Shown here: one piece after another, positions 1 to 6,122 of the stretch
Numbering within the stretch: position 1 is the stretch's first letter
Layout: every line of letters starts with the position of its first letter
NCBI GenBank assembly: GCA_003669255.1
Contig: QWPO01000056.1
Span: 1-6,122 of the forward strand
DNA from: Planctomycetota bacterium
GTDB taxonomy: Bacteria > Planctomycetota > Planctomycetia > Pirellulales > UBA1268
DNA: 6,122 nt
Reading direction: 5' to 3'
Program-made: the position numbers and the translations under genes
Notes under the pieces: generated by a model
Seen by the model: only the letters and a program-made list of their open reading frames with translations
The model's database searches: none
Told to the model about the DNA's origin: nothing

Positions 1-953
<953 letters not shown>

Positions 954-972
954 CGAGCGCGGGCGGGACATC

Positions 973-999
973 CAAGCCGAAGGCCGTCAGGCCTCGGGC
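973..999 (+). terminator. Stem-loop downstream of the P-type ATPase gene, putative terminator
   Basis: It begins 20 nt after the ATPase stop. The arms GCCGAAGGCC (976-985) and GGCCTCGGGC (990-999) enclose a GTCA loop and give 8 of 10 base pairs, with two adjacent mismatches. There is no T tract after it, so it is not a classical rho-independent terminator. The 27 bases from CAAGCC onwards are 22/27 identical to the reverse complement of 1034-1060. This marks it as one of two inverted copies of the same element. Its function as a terminator or RNA 3' end is inferred from position. Confidence 0.5.
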
Positions 1000-1033
1000 G
1001 AACCACCCTGAAATGACGGCTTTTGCTCGGCGT

Positions 1034-1060
1034 GCCCCACGCCTCACGGCGTTGGGCTTG
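1034..1060 (-). terminator. Stem-loop downstream of the Gfo/Idh/MocA gene, putative terminator
   Basis: Read on the minus strand, it starts 16 nt after the oxidoreductase stop. The arms GCCCAACGCC and GGCGTGGGGC pair at 9 of 10 positions around a GTGA loop, which fits the GNRA tetraloop class. That loop form exists only on the minus strand, so the hairpin is best read as part of the oxidoreductase transcript. No T run follows. It is the inverted sister of the hairpin at 973-999 and resembles short hairpin repeats found behind genes in planctomycete genomes; that resemblance is from memory. Confidence 0.55.
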
Positions 1061-1076
1061 TACGAACAGACGCCCG

Positions 1077-2756
1077 TCAGACCTTGTAGCCGTCGCGGGT
1101 GATGTCGGGCTTGATGCCCTCGGGCGTCTCGTCGCTCGCGATGTCGAACCACTCGGGCTTGAACTCGATCCGCGGCTGCGTGGTCGGGTTGTTCAGGGCC
1201 ACGTTGCTCACCAGCGCGATCACCGCGTCGGCGATCGCCACTTCCGGCTTGCAGCGGGGCTGGTTCTCAGGCGACGGGTTGCGGATGCACCAGGCCCAGT
1301 GCTCCATCTCTTCGGTGTAGCCGCGGGAGGGAGCGGCATCGCCGCCCGCCTTGCCGGCCGCCACGGGGCCACCACCGCCGCTCTCGGTCGTGTCGAGCGT
1401 GGGGGAGCCGTCCTTCGCCTTGGCCACGGTCACCCGTGTGTCCTTCGAGGAATCCTTGTAGAGCATCACGTCTTGCTCCTGCTCAAGGACCAGCGTGCCC
1501 TTCGTGCCGAGCACCACCTCGCCGTAGCCACCGAAGCCGTTGCCGTTGATCGACGAGTAGGTGACGACAATCTTCTTGTTCTTGTCTTCCTCGTAGCCCG
1601 GAGCGGGATACTCATACATGCAGTAAACGTGGTCGTCGATCTCGCGGTCGGCCGGGAAGATGCTGCGGTTGCCTACGGCCGTGACCGTCAACGGCTTCAC
1701 CTTCTTGCCCGGGCCGTGCATCGCCGACACGAAGATGCCGGCGGCGTCGAGCTGGTGGCTGCCGAGTTCGGCCATCAGGCCGCCGCCCGTGCGGTTCCAA
1801 AGCCGCCAGCGGATCAGCTCCTCGAGCGGCGTGCGGACGGAACCGTCGCCGATCGTCTTTTCTGTGTAGCCATACTTCGCGGCATCGACGGCCTGGTCGA
1901 GGATCTGCGCCTCAAGCTGGGCGATCTGCTTCTGGAGCGCGTCGATGTCGGCCGGCTTGGCCGTCTCGAGATCCTTCTTCCAGCCGGCGAGTTTCTTGGC
2001 GAACGAGGCGTCGCCCGGCATCGGCGGCTTCCAGGAGTCTTTGCCGGGGAGGTTGCCGCGGTGCCACTGGGCGCGGATCGAGTGGACGTCGCCGATCAGC
2101 TTCGCGGTGCCGATCGTGTGGACGGCGTTGTCGTAGAGGATGCTGTAGTGCCGCTGGTGACCGGTGGCGAGAATCTTGCCCGTCTCGCGGGACACGCGGC
2201 CCATCTCCTTGCACTCATGGATGCTGTGCCCCATCAGCTTCTCGGTGAGCACGTGCTTGCCGGCCCGCATCGCCTTGATGGCGGCTGGGGCATGGAGGTG
2301 GAGGGGAAGGGCGATCACCACCGCCTCGATGTCGGGGTCGGCGAGCATGTCTTCGTAGGCGCCGTAGACCTTCACCTTCGCGCGAGCGGCGTCTTCGGTG
2401 GACCACTTGTATTTCGACATCAGTCCCGGGCGGGCCTTGTTGGCGCTGGGGCTGGAGACGTCGCCGTGAAAGGCGCGGAAGACGTTGTAAGGACGAATGT
2501 CGGCGATCGCGACGACGTTGAGATACTCGGGATTGTGCGCGCCGAGGAGCACGCTGCCCTCGTCACCCGTGCCGAGGAAGCCCACGCGGAGCGGGTCGCC
2601 CACGCTCTTGCCGTAGCCGAAGTAGATCGAGCCGAGGCCGGCCCCGGTGGCGACGCCGGCGGCCACCGTGCCCGCGAGGAAGTCGCGGCGGGTGATTGCC
2701 ACCGCCTCGTCGAAGTTTTCCTTGCCGATCTGCTTCTGCTGTTCAGTCAGGTTCAT
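1077..2756 (-). CDS. Gfo/Idh/MocA-family NAD(P)-dependent oxidoreductase with Tat signal
   Basis: The product is 559 aa from the ATG at 2756. That start is preferred over an in-frame TTG at 2777 because GAGGTG lies 6 nt upstream. The N-terminus carries a twin-arginine signal (ITRRDFLAG, RR at 23-24) followed by an Ala/Gly-rich stretch, so export in folded form by Tat is predicted. The Rossmann domain starts at about 57 with VGFLGTGDEG (GxGxxG at 62-67). The family lysine motif, usually EKP, is EKLM here (E172, K173). HQRHY is at 200-204, and LGSHQLD (H334, D337) fits the catalytic Gly-x-His-x-x-Asp region. An Ala/Lys/Gln-rich segment at about 254-294 looks like a helical or coiled-coil insertion. 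A Gly-rich segment lies near 458-475. Family members oxidise, reduce or hydrolyse sugars and related polyols through a bound nicotinamide cofactor; the substrate cannot be named. It is probably cotranscribed with the DoxX-like gene 36 bp upstream. Confidence 0.93.
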   Translation of the reverse strand: MNLTEQQKQIGKENFDEAVAITRRDFLAGTVAAGVATGAGLGSIYFGYGKSVGDPLRVGFLGTGDEGSVLLGAHNPEYLNVVAIADIRPYNVFRAFHGDVSSPSANKARPGLMSKYKWSTEDAARAKVKVYGAYEDMLADPDIEAVVIALPLHLHAPAAIKAMRAGKHVLTEKLMGHSIHECKEMGRVSRETGKILATGHQRHYSILYDNAVHTIGTAKLIGDVHSIRAQWHRGNLPGKDSWKPPMPGDASFAKKLAGWKKDLETAKPADIDALQKQIAQLEAQILDQAVDAAKYGYTEKTIGDGSVRTPLEELIRWRLWNRTGGGLMAELGSHQLDAAGIFVSAMHGPGKKVKPLTVTAVGNRSIFPADREIDDHVYCMYEYPAPGYEEDKNKKIVVTYSSINGNGFGGYGEVVLGTKGTLVLEQEQDVMLYKDSSKDTRVTVAKAKDGSPTLDTTESGGGGPVAAGKAGGDAAPSRGYTEEMEHWAWCIRNPSPENQPRCKPEVAIADAVIALVSNVALNNPTTQPRIEFKPEWFDIASDETPEGIKPDITRDGYKV

Positions 2757-2762
2757 CGAAGG

Positions 2763-2768
2763 CACCTC
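2763..2768 (-). promoter_or_regulatory. Shine-Dalgarno sequence that decides the oxidoreductase start
   Basis: GAGGTG on the minus strand lies 6 nt before the ATG at 2756. It supports that ATG over the TTG at 2777, which would add seven residues ahead of the Tat signal. Confidence 0.6.
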
Positions 2769-2792
2769 GGGTCGCAATTCAAGATCTACGGA

Positions 2793-3722
2793 TCAGCGGC
2801 TGCAGGAGTTCGCACTGCCGCAGCAGCCCTGCGGGAACCACCGCTTGAGAAAGAAGTCGAGCCCGCTCCAGCCGCCGATTGGCAGGGCGGCGATGGCGAG
2901 CAGGGCGGCGAGCTCCACCCACTGGTTGTACGTGGCCTGGGCACCGGGCACCCAGAACGGCTGCGAGGCGATCACGCTCGCCAGGAACAGAGCCCCGCCC
3001 ACGGCGTTGAACTTCGTGAGCAATCCGACCACGAGGCAGGCCCCGATCGTGACGAGCGACCAGCTCACGAACCGGTCAGCCTTCCAGAGCTCTGAGGGCC
3101 CGGTGGCGGCATCGGCCCGGCTACGGGCGGCGGCGTCGGGCAACTGGCCGTCCCATTCCGCGACGAGCTTCTGGCCGATGGCGGCGGCGTCTTTCATCCA
3201 TGCCGAGGCCTGGCCGGCGAGTTCCTTCTGTTTCTTGGCAAGCCGCTCCCGCTCGAACGGGATGTCGCGGGACCCGGGCTTCTGCTCCATGGCCGCGAGC
3301 CGCCGGACCTGGAGCCGGTAGTCGGCAAGGTCGTCGGCGATGCCCTTGCAATAGTCGGTCAGATTTCCAGCGGCCGTTTCCAGGCTCTGCTCCGCAGCGG
3401 CCTTTGCTTCGCCCGAGAGCGCCACCGCCTTCGAGCGTGTCTCGAGCAGCCGCTGCCATGAGGCGACCACGCTCGCCTGCCAGGCCTTCGACGCCTCGTC
3501 GGCGGGACGATCGTCGGCCGAGCCGAGCGTTGCCGCCCAGTCGCCAGTTTCAGGGAGCGAGGACCGGTAGAAGTCGGCAAGTGGCCCGACCGCCGCCTTG
3601 CGGAAGCCGGCGCTCGACCAGTCGGCATCCCGAAGGTGCGAAACACCCTCCAGGAAGAAATGCAGGCCACAGACGATGCGCAGGACGGCGAGGGCTGCGA
3701 CGGCGAGGAGGGGAAGACGCAT
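2793..3722 (-). CDS. DoxX-family membrane protein with a large periplasmic insertion
   Basis: The product is 309 aa, about twice the usual length of DoxX proteins (roughly 130-160 aa). A first membrane helix at about 5-24 is followed by the GLHFFLEGVSHL segment and a WSSAGFRKAAVGPL motif typical of the DoxX N-terminal region. Next comes a hydrophilic insertion of about 190 residues (25-215), rich in Ala, Lys and Glu and probably helical, with possible coiled coil at about 125-190. Three more hydrophobic helices follow at about 219-236, 238-254 and 268-284. With the N-terminus inside, the insertion would be periplasmic and the C-terminus cytoplasmic. The tail ends in a cysteine cluster (C300, C301, C307). 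I see no Shine-Dalgarno before the ATG at 3722, but the hydrophobic N-terminus fits this start. The gene is upstream of the Tat-exported oxidoreductase on the same strand. DoxX relatives have been linked to quinone-coupled redox at the membrane; the function here is unknown. Confidence 0.8.
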   Translation of the reverse strand: MRLPLLAVAALAVLRIVCGLHFFLEGVSHLRDADWSSAGFRKAAVGPLADFYRSSLPETGDWAATLGSADDRPADEASKAWQASVVASWQRLLETRSKAVALSGEAKAAAEQSLETAAGNLTDYCKGIADDLADYRLQVRRLAAMEQKPGSRDIPFERERLAKKQKELAGQASAWMKDAAAIGQKLVAEWDGQLPDAAARSRADAATGPSELWKADRFVSWSLVTIGACLVVGLLTKFNAVGGALFLASVIASQPFWVPGAQATYNQWVELAALLAIAALPIGGWSGLDFFLKRWFPQGCCGSANSCSR

Positions 3723-3747
3723 GGGGGATGAGCGAGGGAGCGACGCC

Positions 3748-3761
3748 GGGGAACCGTCCCC
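3748..3761. repeat. Short palindromic GGGGA/TCCCC element, REP-like
   Basis: GGGGAACCGTCCCC can fold as a 5-bp GGGGA/TCCCC stem with an ACCG loop. It is followed by GATTCTGTC, so the minus strand reads GACAGAATC then GGGGACGGTTCCCC. This wording resembles REP-like palindromes linked to Y1/RAYT-type transposases in several bacterial groups; the link is from memory. A partial second match, GGGGAACGG, is at 3792-3800. No transposase gene is present. It lies about 25-40 bp upstream of the DoxX-like start codon and could sit in that transcript's leader. Confidence 0.4.
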
Positions 3762-3870
3762 GATTCTGTCTATTCATACTACACGATACACGGGGAACGG
3801 CTGATTCGCCGTACCTCTCCCGGGGTGACGCTTCCTGACGCCGCTGGCGCGAAAAAATGCTTGCCAGATT

Positions 3871-3897
3871 GGCCGCGGCCCTGCGAAAACCGCGGCC
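3871..3897 (+). promoter_or_regulatory. Perfect inverted repeat abutting the dehydrogenase start codon
   Basis: GGCCGCGG (3871-3878) and CCGCGGCC (3890-3897) form a perfect 8-bp GC-only stem with an 11-nt loop (3879-3889). The right arm ends on the base just before the ATG at 3898. The left part extends to a 10-bp perfect palindrome, GGCCGCGGCC, and CCGCGGCC also occurs twice as a direct repeat 17 bp apart. No Shine-Dalgarno is visible before this ATG. In RNA, the stem would sit where the ribosome lands; in DNA, it could be a protein-binding operator. Either role is inferred. Confidence 0.5.
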
Positions 3898-4875
3898 ATG
3901 AGAATCGTGCTCTGCTATCCCGTGGAGGCCCGCCACCTCTCCCAGATTCAGGGGGTGTGGCCGGAGGCTACGCTCGTCGATGCCGGTCAGGATCGGGTGG
4001 CGGAGGAACTCCCCACAGCCGACCTCTTCTGCGGCCACCCCAAGGTGCCCGTGCCCTGGGAGCAGGTCGTCGCCGGGCAACGGCTCCGCTGGATCCAATC
4101 GTCGGCCGCCGGGCTCGACCACTGCCTCGTGCCGCCGGTCGTGGCATCCGACATCGTCGTCACGAGCGCCTCGGGCGTGCTTGCCGACCAGGTGGCGGAG
4201 CAGACTGTCGGCATGGCGATCTCCTGCACGCGGCGGTTCCCGTTGTTCCTCGAGCAGCAGGCTCGCCGCGAGTTCGTCCGCCGGCCCACGGTGGATCTCA
4301 CGGGAGCCACCGTCGGCATCGTGGGGCTCGGCGGCAACGGCCGCCGGCTCGTGGAGGTGCTCGAGCCGTTTCGGGTGCGGATCCTCGCCACCGATTGGTT
4401 TCCCGTGCGGAAGCCGCCGGCGGTCGAGTTTCTCGGCAGCCCGGACACACTCTTCGACATCCTGCCGGAGGTCGACGTCCTGTTTCTCTGCGCCCCGCTC
4501 ACGGAGCACACCCGCAACCTGATCGATGCCCGCGCCATCGCCCGGATGAAGAAGGGGGCGATCCTCGTGAACGTGGCCCGCGGTGCGATGGTCGATGAGA
4601 ATGCGCTGGTCGACGCGCTCGAAAGCGGCCACCTCGACTCCGCCGCCCTTGATGTCACACCCGAAGAGCCGCCGAAGCCGGAGAGCCGGCTGTGGACCGC
4701 CCCGCGGCTCTTGATCACGCCGCACGTCGGCGGGCAGGCCAAACACCGGATCGATGCGATGACCGATTTTTTCTGCGATAATCTTCGCAGATACCGCGCG
4801 GGCAGGCCCCTGCGGAATCTCGTCGACAAGCGGCTCGGCTTCCCCGAACCGCCCGATGAGGAGTTGCCATCATGA
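3898..4875 (+). CDS. D-isomer-specific 2-hydroxyacid dehydrogenase, NAD-dependent
   Basis: The product is 325 aa, a normal length for the family that includes glyoxylate/hydroxypyruvate reductase and phosphoglycerate dehydrogenase without regulatory domains. The N-terminal catalytic half has the substrate-loop motif SSAAGLDH (68-75). The nucleotide-binding domain has VGLGGNG (G143, G145, G148), and D166 at the end of the second strand favours NAD(H) over NADP(H). The catalytic set is present: R228 in VNVARG, E257 in PEEPP and H276 in TPHVGG. The R-E and E-H spacings (29 and 19 residues) match those I recall for human glyoxylate/hydroxypyruvate reductase. The inferred reaction is reversible reduction of a 2-keto acid to a D-2-hydroxyacid in the cytoplasm; the substrate is not identifiable. 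The stop codon overlaps the kinase start by 4 bp, so the two genes are very likely one operon. The start has no visible Shine-Dalgarno and sits directly behind a GC hairpin. Confidence 0.92.
   Translation: MRIVLCYPVEARHLSQIQGVWPEATLVDAGQDRVAEELPTADLFCGHPKVPVPWEQVVAGQRLRWIQSSAAGLDHCLVPPVVASDIVVTSASGVLADQVAEQTVGMAISCTRRFPLFLEQQARREFVRRPTVDLTGATVGIVGLGGNGRRLVEVLEPFRVRILATDWFPVRKPPAVEFLGSPDTLFDILPEVDVLFLCAPLTEHTRNLIDARAIARMKKGAILVNVARGAMVDENALVDALESGHLDSAALDVTPEEPPKPESRLWTAPRLLITPHVGGQAKHRIDAMTDFFCDNLRRYRAGRPLRNLVDKRLGFPEPPDEELPS
4858..4863 (+). promoter_or_regulatory. Shine-Dalgarno of the kinase gene inside the dehydrogenase 3' end
   Basis: GAGGAG lies 8 nt before the kinase ATG at 4872, within the last codons of the dehydrogenase. 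It supports that ATG and suggests that ribosomes finishing the dehydrogenase can restart on the kinase. Confidence 0.6.
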
Positions 4876-5975
4876 GCACCACCATTCTGCAGGAAGACCG
4901 GCCGACGATCACGGCGGCGGGCGACGTCGGGAGCCGCTGCCCCGACGAACTCCTCGCGAGATACACCGAGATGCTCGGCGCCGGTCGGCTCAACTGGACG
5001 GAGTACCACACGCTTTCCCGGCGGCTCGGGGCCGGTGGCCAGGGCGTCGTCTACCTGTCGACCCGCCGCGGCTCCGACAACTTCACGCTCCCGGTGGCGC
5101 TGAAGATCTTTTCGCCCGAACGCTATGCCTCGGAGCAGGCCTACGGCGAGGCGATGAACCGGATTGCGGCGGTGGCCGCCCGCGTCGCCCAGATCCAGCA
5201 GGACAACCTCCTCGACGTCCAGAACTTCGTCGAGCAGCGGATGATCCGAATGATGGAGATGGAGTGGATCGACGGCTACGACCTCTCCCGGCTCCTCGCC
5301 CCAGAACTCCTCGAGCGGACGAAGGCGAGCGTGACCGAGGATCGCTGGCGGTATATCAACAAGGTGGTCGTGACGGCAGGGCCGCAGCAGTCGCGGCTCA
5401 AGCCGGGCGTGGCGATCGCCATCGTCCGCGAGTGCCTCGCCGCGCTGGCGGCGCTCCATCGCGAGGGGATCGTTCACGCCGACGTGAAGACGGCCAACAT
5501 CATGGTGAAGCGGACCGGCAACGCGAAGATCATCGACATCGGCTCCGCGCACGCGGTGGATGAGCCGCCCCCCACCAAGACCTGCACGCCGGCCTACGCC
5601 GCGCCCGAGGTGCTCGAGGGCAAGGAAAACACGCCGCGTTCCGACCTCGCGAGCCTCGGCTACGTGCTCGTGGAGATGCTGTCGGGCCAGCCGCCGTTTG
5701 CGGGCCTGCAGTCGTTCAGCGACCTTCTCGAAGCCAAGCGATCGCTGGTTCATCGCCTGCCGCAGATCCTCCCGACCGAGGTGACCTGCAATGAACTGCT
5801 GATGAACTTCTGCCGTGGCCTGATCACTCCCGATCCGGGCAAGCGGTTTCCGAGCGCCGAAGATGCCGACATGAAGAAGGGGGGCGCGGCGAGCTTCCAC
5901 CGCCAGCTGATCGTGGGCGGCCTGGCGAGCGAGTACGAAAACGAGATTCGCGCCTGGCTTGAAGAGTTGGAGTGA
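4872..5975 (+). CDS. Hanks-type Ser/Thr protein kinase, cytosolic, non-RD
   Basis: The product is 367 aa with a single kinase domain from about 45 to 330. Visible motifs are the glycine loop GAGGQGVVY (53-61), VALK with ATP-binding K78, a candidate helix-C glutamate E93, and the hinge area MEMEWIDGYDL (128-138). The catalytic loop is HADVKTAN (D204, K206, N209). The metal-binding motif is DIG (D222), APE is at 244-246, and RSDLASLG carries D258. R325 is in KRFPSA. The catalytic lysine and aspartates are intact, so activity is expected. Alanine replaces the Arg of HRD, so this is a non-RD kinase and may not need activation-loop phosphorylation; DFG is DIG. A linker insertion near 146-178 separates the lobes. 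I see no membrane helix and no PASTA, WD40 or TPR module, unlike many bacterial relatives. The 30-residue tail after the domain is acidic and probably helical. Translation is coupled to the dehydrogenase by an ATGA overlap. Confidence 0.93.
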   Translation: MSTTILQEDRPTITAAGDVGSRCPDELLARYTEMLGAGRLNWTEYHTLSRRLGAGGQGVVYLSTRRGSDNFTLPVALKIFSPERYASEQAYGEAMNRIAAVAARVAQIQQDNLLDVQNFVEQRMIRMMEMEWIDGYDLSRLLAPELLERTKASVTEDRWRYINKVVVTAGPQQSRLKPGVAIAIVRECLAALAALHREGIVHADVKTANIMVKRTGNAKIIDIGSAHAVDEPPPTKTCTPAYAAPEVLEGKENTPRSDLASLGYVLVEMLSGQPPFAGLQSFSDLLEAKRSLVHRLPQILPTEVTCNELLMNFCRGLITPDPGKRFPSAEDADMKKGGAASFHRQLIVGGLASEYENEIRAWLEELE

Positions 5976-6008
5976 CTCCGAACCGGAGAGCAGGTTTTCA
6001 ACCTGCTC
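5976..6008 (+). terminator. Tandem stem-loops immediately after the kinase stop, putative operon terminator
   Basis: A 5-bp CTCCG/CGGAG stem with an AAC loop (5976-5988) begins on the base after the stop. It is followed by a perfect 9-bp stem, GAGCAGGTT/AACCTGCTC, with a TTC loop (5988-6008). The stems share one base, so they may be alternatives. There is no T tract. The second stem is also the first unit of the palindrome array that follows, so a terminator role is inferred from position. Confidence 0.45.
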
Positions 6009-6122
6009 AGACCGCGGCACAGGTTGACAACCTGTGCTACGTGGGGCCAGGAGCCGCAGGTTGGCAACCTGCGCTACAAGGGGACCAGGAGCCACAGGTT
6101 GACAACCTGTGCTACAAGGGGA
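5988..6122. repeat. Array of four CAGGTT/AACCTG palindromes, open at the window end
   Basis: Four hairpin units lie at 5988-6008, 6017-6037, 6055-6073 and 6093-6111. Each has an AGGTT/AACCT core, a 3-nt loop (TTC, GAC, GGC, GAC) and an 8- or 9-bp perfect stem. CAGGTT starts at 5991, 6020, 6057 and 6095, so units 2 to 4 repeat every 37-38 bp. They share the linker GCTAC followed by an ARGGGG-like stretch and CCAGGAGCC. Unit 1 is more divergent and 29 bp away. The last copy is followed by GCTACAAGGGGA at the window end, so more copies may follow. I see no gene in this stretch; minus-strand reading frames through it are low-complexity by-products of the repeat. Confidence 0.85.

Larger units (their letters stand above)
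3723..3897. promoter_or_regulatory. Divergent intergenic region, expected to hold promoters for both flanking operons
   Basis: These 175 bp separate the divergently oriented DoxX-like and dehydrogenase genes, so promoters for both must lie here or nearby. The only AT-richer stretches are 3762-3790 and 3851-3870. On the minus strand the first contains TGTAGTATGAAT, which could be an extended -10 element for the DoxX-oxidoreductase operon, but I find no convincing -35 partner. I cannot assign a plus-strand promoter. Two palindromic elements in the region are listed separately. Confidence 0.4.

Noticed and set aside
2757..2777. Upstream TTG start for the oxidoreductase
   Set aside because: It would add seven residues before the Tat signal and has no Shine-Dalgarno, whereas the ATG at 2756 has GAGGTG at good spacing.
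1023..3095. A 690-codon plus-strand open frame opposite the oxidoreductase and part of the DoxX-like gene
   Set aside because: It runs antisense to a gene with a Tat signal, Rossmann motif and catalytic residues. Its own product is Arg/Val/Gly/Asp-rich with no recognisable domain, as expected from GC-rich codon bias on the opposite strand.
3846..3864. Possible sigma-54 promoter (TGGCGCG then TGC/TTGC) before the dehydrogenase
   Set aside because: The GG to GC spacing is 11 (or 15) bases instead of the strict 10, and there is no sign of an activator gene nearby.
3861..3889. TTGCCA as a -35 element for the dehydrogenase
   Set aside because: At 17 bp spacing the -10 position reads CGAAAA and falls inside the GC inverted repeat, so there is no credible -10 element.
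3987..6095. A 702-codon minus-strand open frame spanning the dehydrogenase, kinase and palindrome array
   Set aside because: It is antisense to two well-supported genes with intact catalytic motifs. Its start lies in the palindrome array, and its first residues (QVANL, STGCQPV) are translation of the repeat, a known type of false prediction.
5988..6122. CRISPR array
   Set aside because: The period is 37-38 bp, but the repeated part covers nearly the whole unit, including the linker. There are no unique 25-40 bp spacers and no cas genes.

Overview
The window looks like a fragment of a planctomycete chromosome, probably Pirellulales-like. It is uniformly GC-rich. It carries a Tat-exported Gfo/Idh/MocA oxidoreductase next to an enlarged DoxX-type membrane protein, a Hanks-type Ser/Thr kinase, and a palindromic CAGGTT...AACCTG array of a kind I associate with planctomycete intergenic DNA. 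The taxonomic call is inference: there is no rRNA or other marker in the window.

Layout. (1) 1-953, plus strand: the C-terminal part of a P2-type (calcium-type) cation-transporting ATPase, cut by the window start. (2) 954-1076: a gap between convergent genes. It holds two hairpins that are inverted copies of one element (22 of 27 bases identical), one placed about 20 nt past each stop codon in that gene's own orientation. (3) 1077-3722, minus strand: a probable two-gene operon, read right to left, of a four-helix DoxX-family protein with a large extra domain (3722-2793) and then a Tat-signal Gfo/Idh/MocA oxidoreductase (2756-1077). (4) 3723-3897: a divergent intergenic region with a GGGGA/TCCCC palindrome and an 8+8 bp inverted repeat ending on the base before the next start codon. 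(5) 3898-5975, plus strand: a D-2-hydroxyacid dehydrogenase whose stop overlaps the start of a cytosolic Ser/Thr kinase by 4 bp (ATGA). (6) 5976-6122: a run of four short palindromes with paired compensatory substitutions, continuing past the window end.

How the genes may work together. The minus-strand pair puts an exported oxidoreductase next to an inner-membrane protein with a predicted periplasmic domain, so both may act at or outside the cytoplasmic membrane; their substrates cannot be read from sequence. The plus-strand pair looks translationally coupled, so the dehydrogenase and kinase are probably made together, and the kinase could act on the dehydrogenase or in the same pathway. I see no defence system, CRISPR array, transposase gene, tRNA or rRNA. 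The most unusual content is the non-coding hairpin families and the coupled dehydrogenase-kinase pair.
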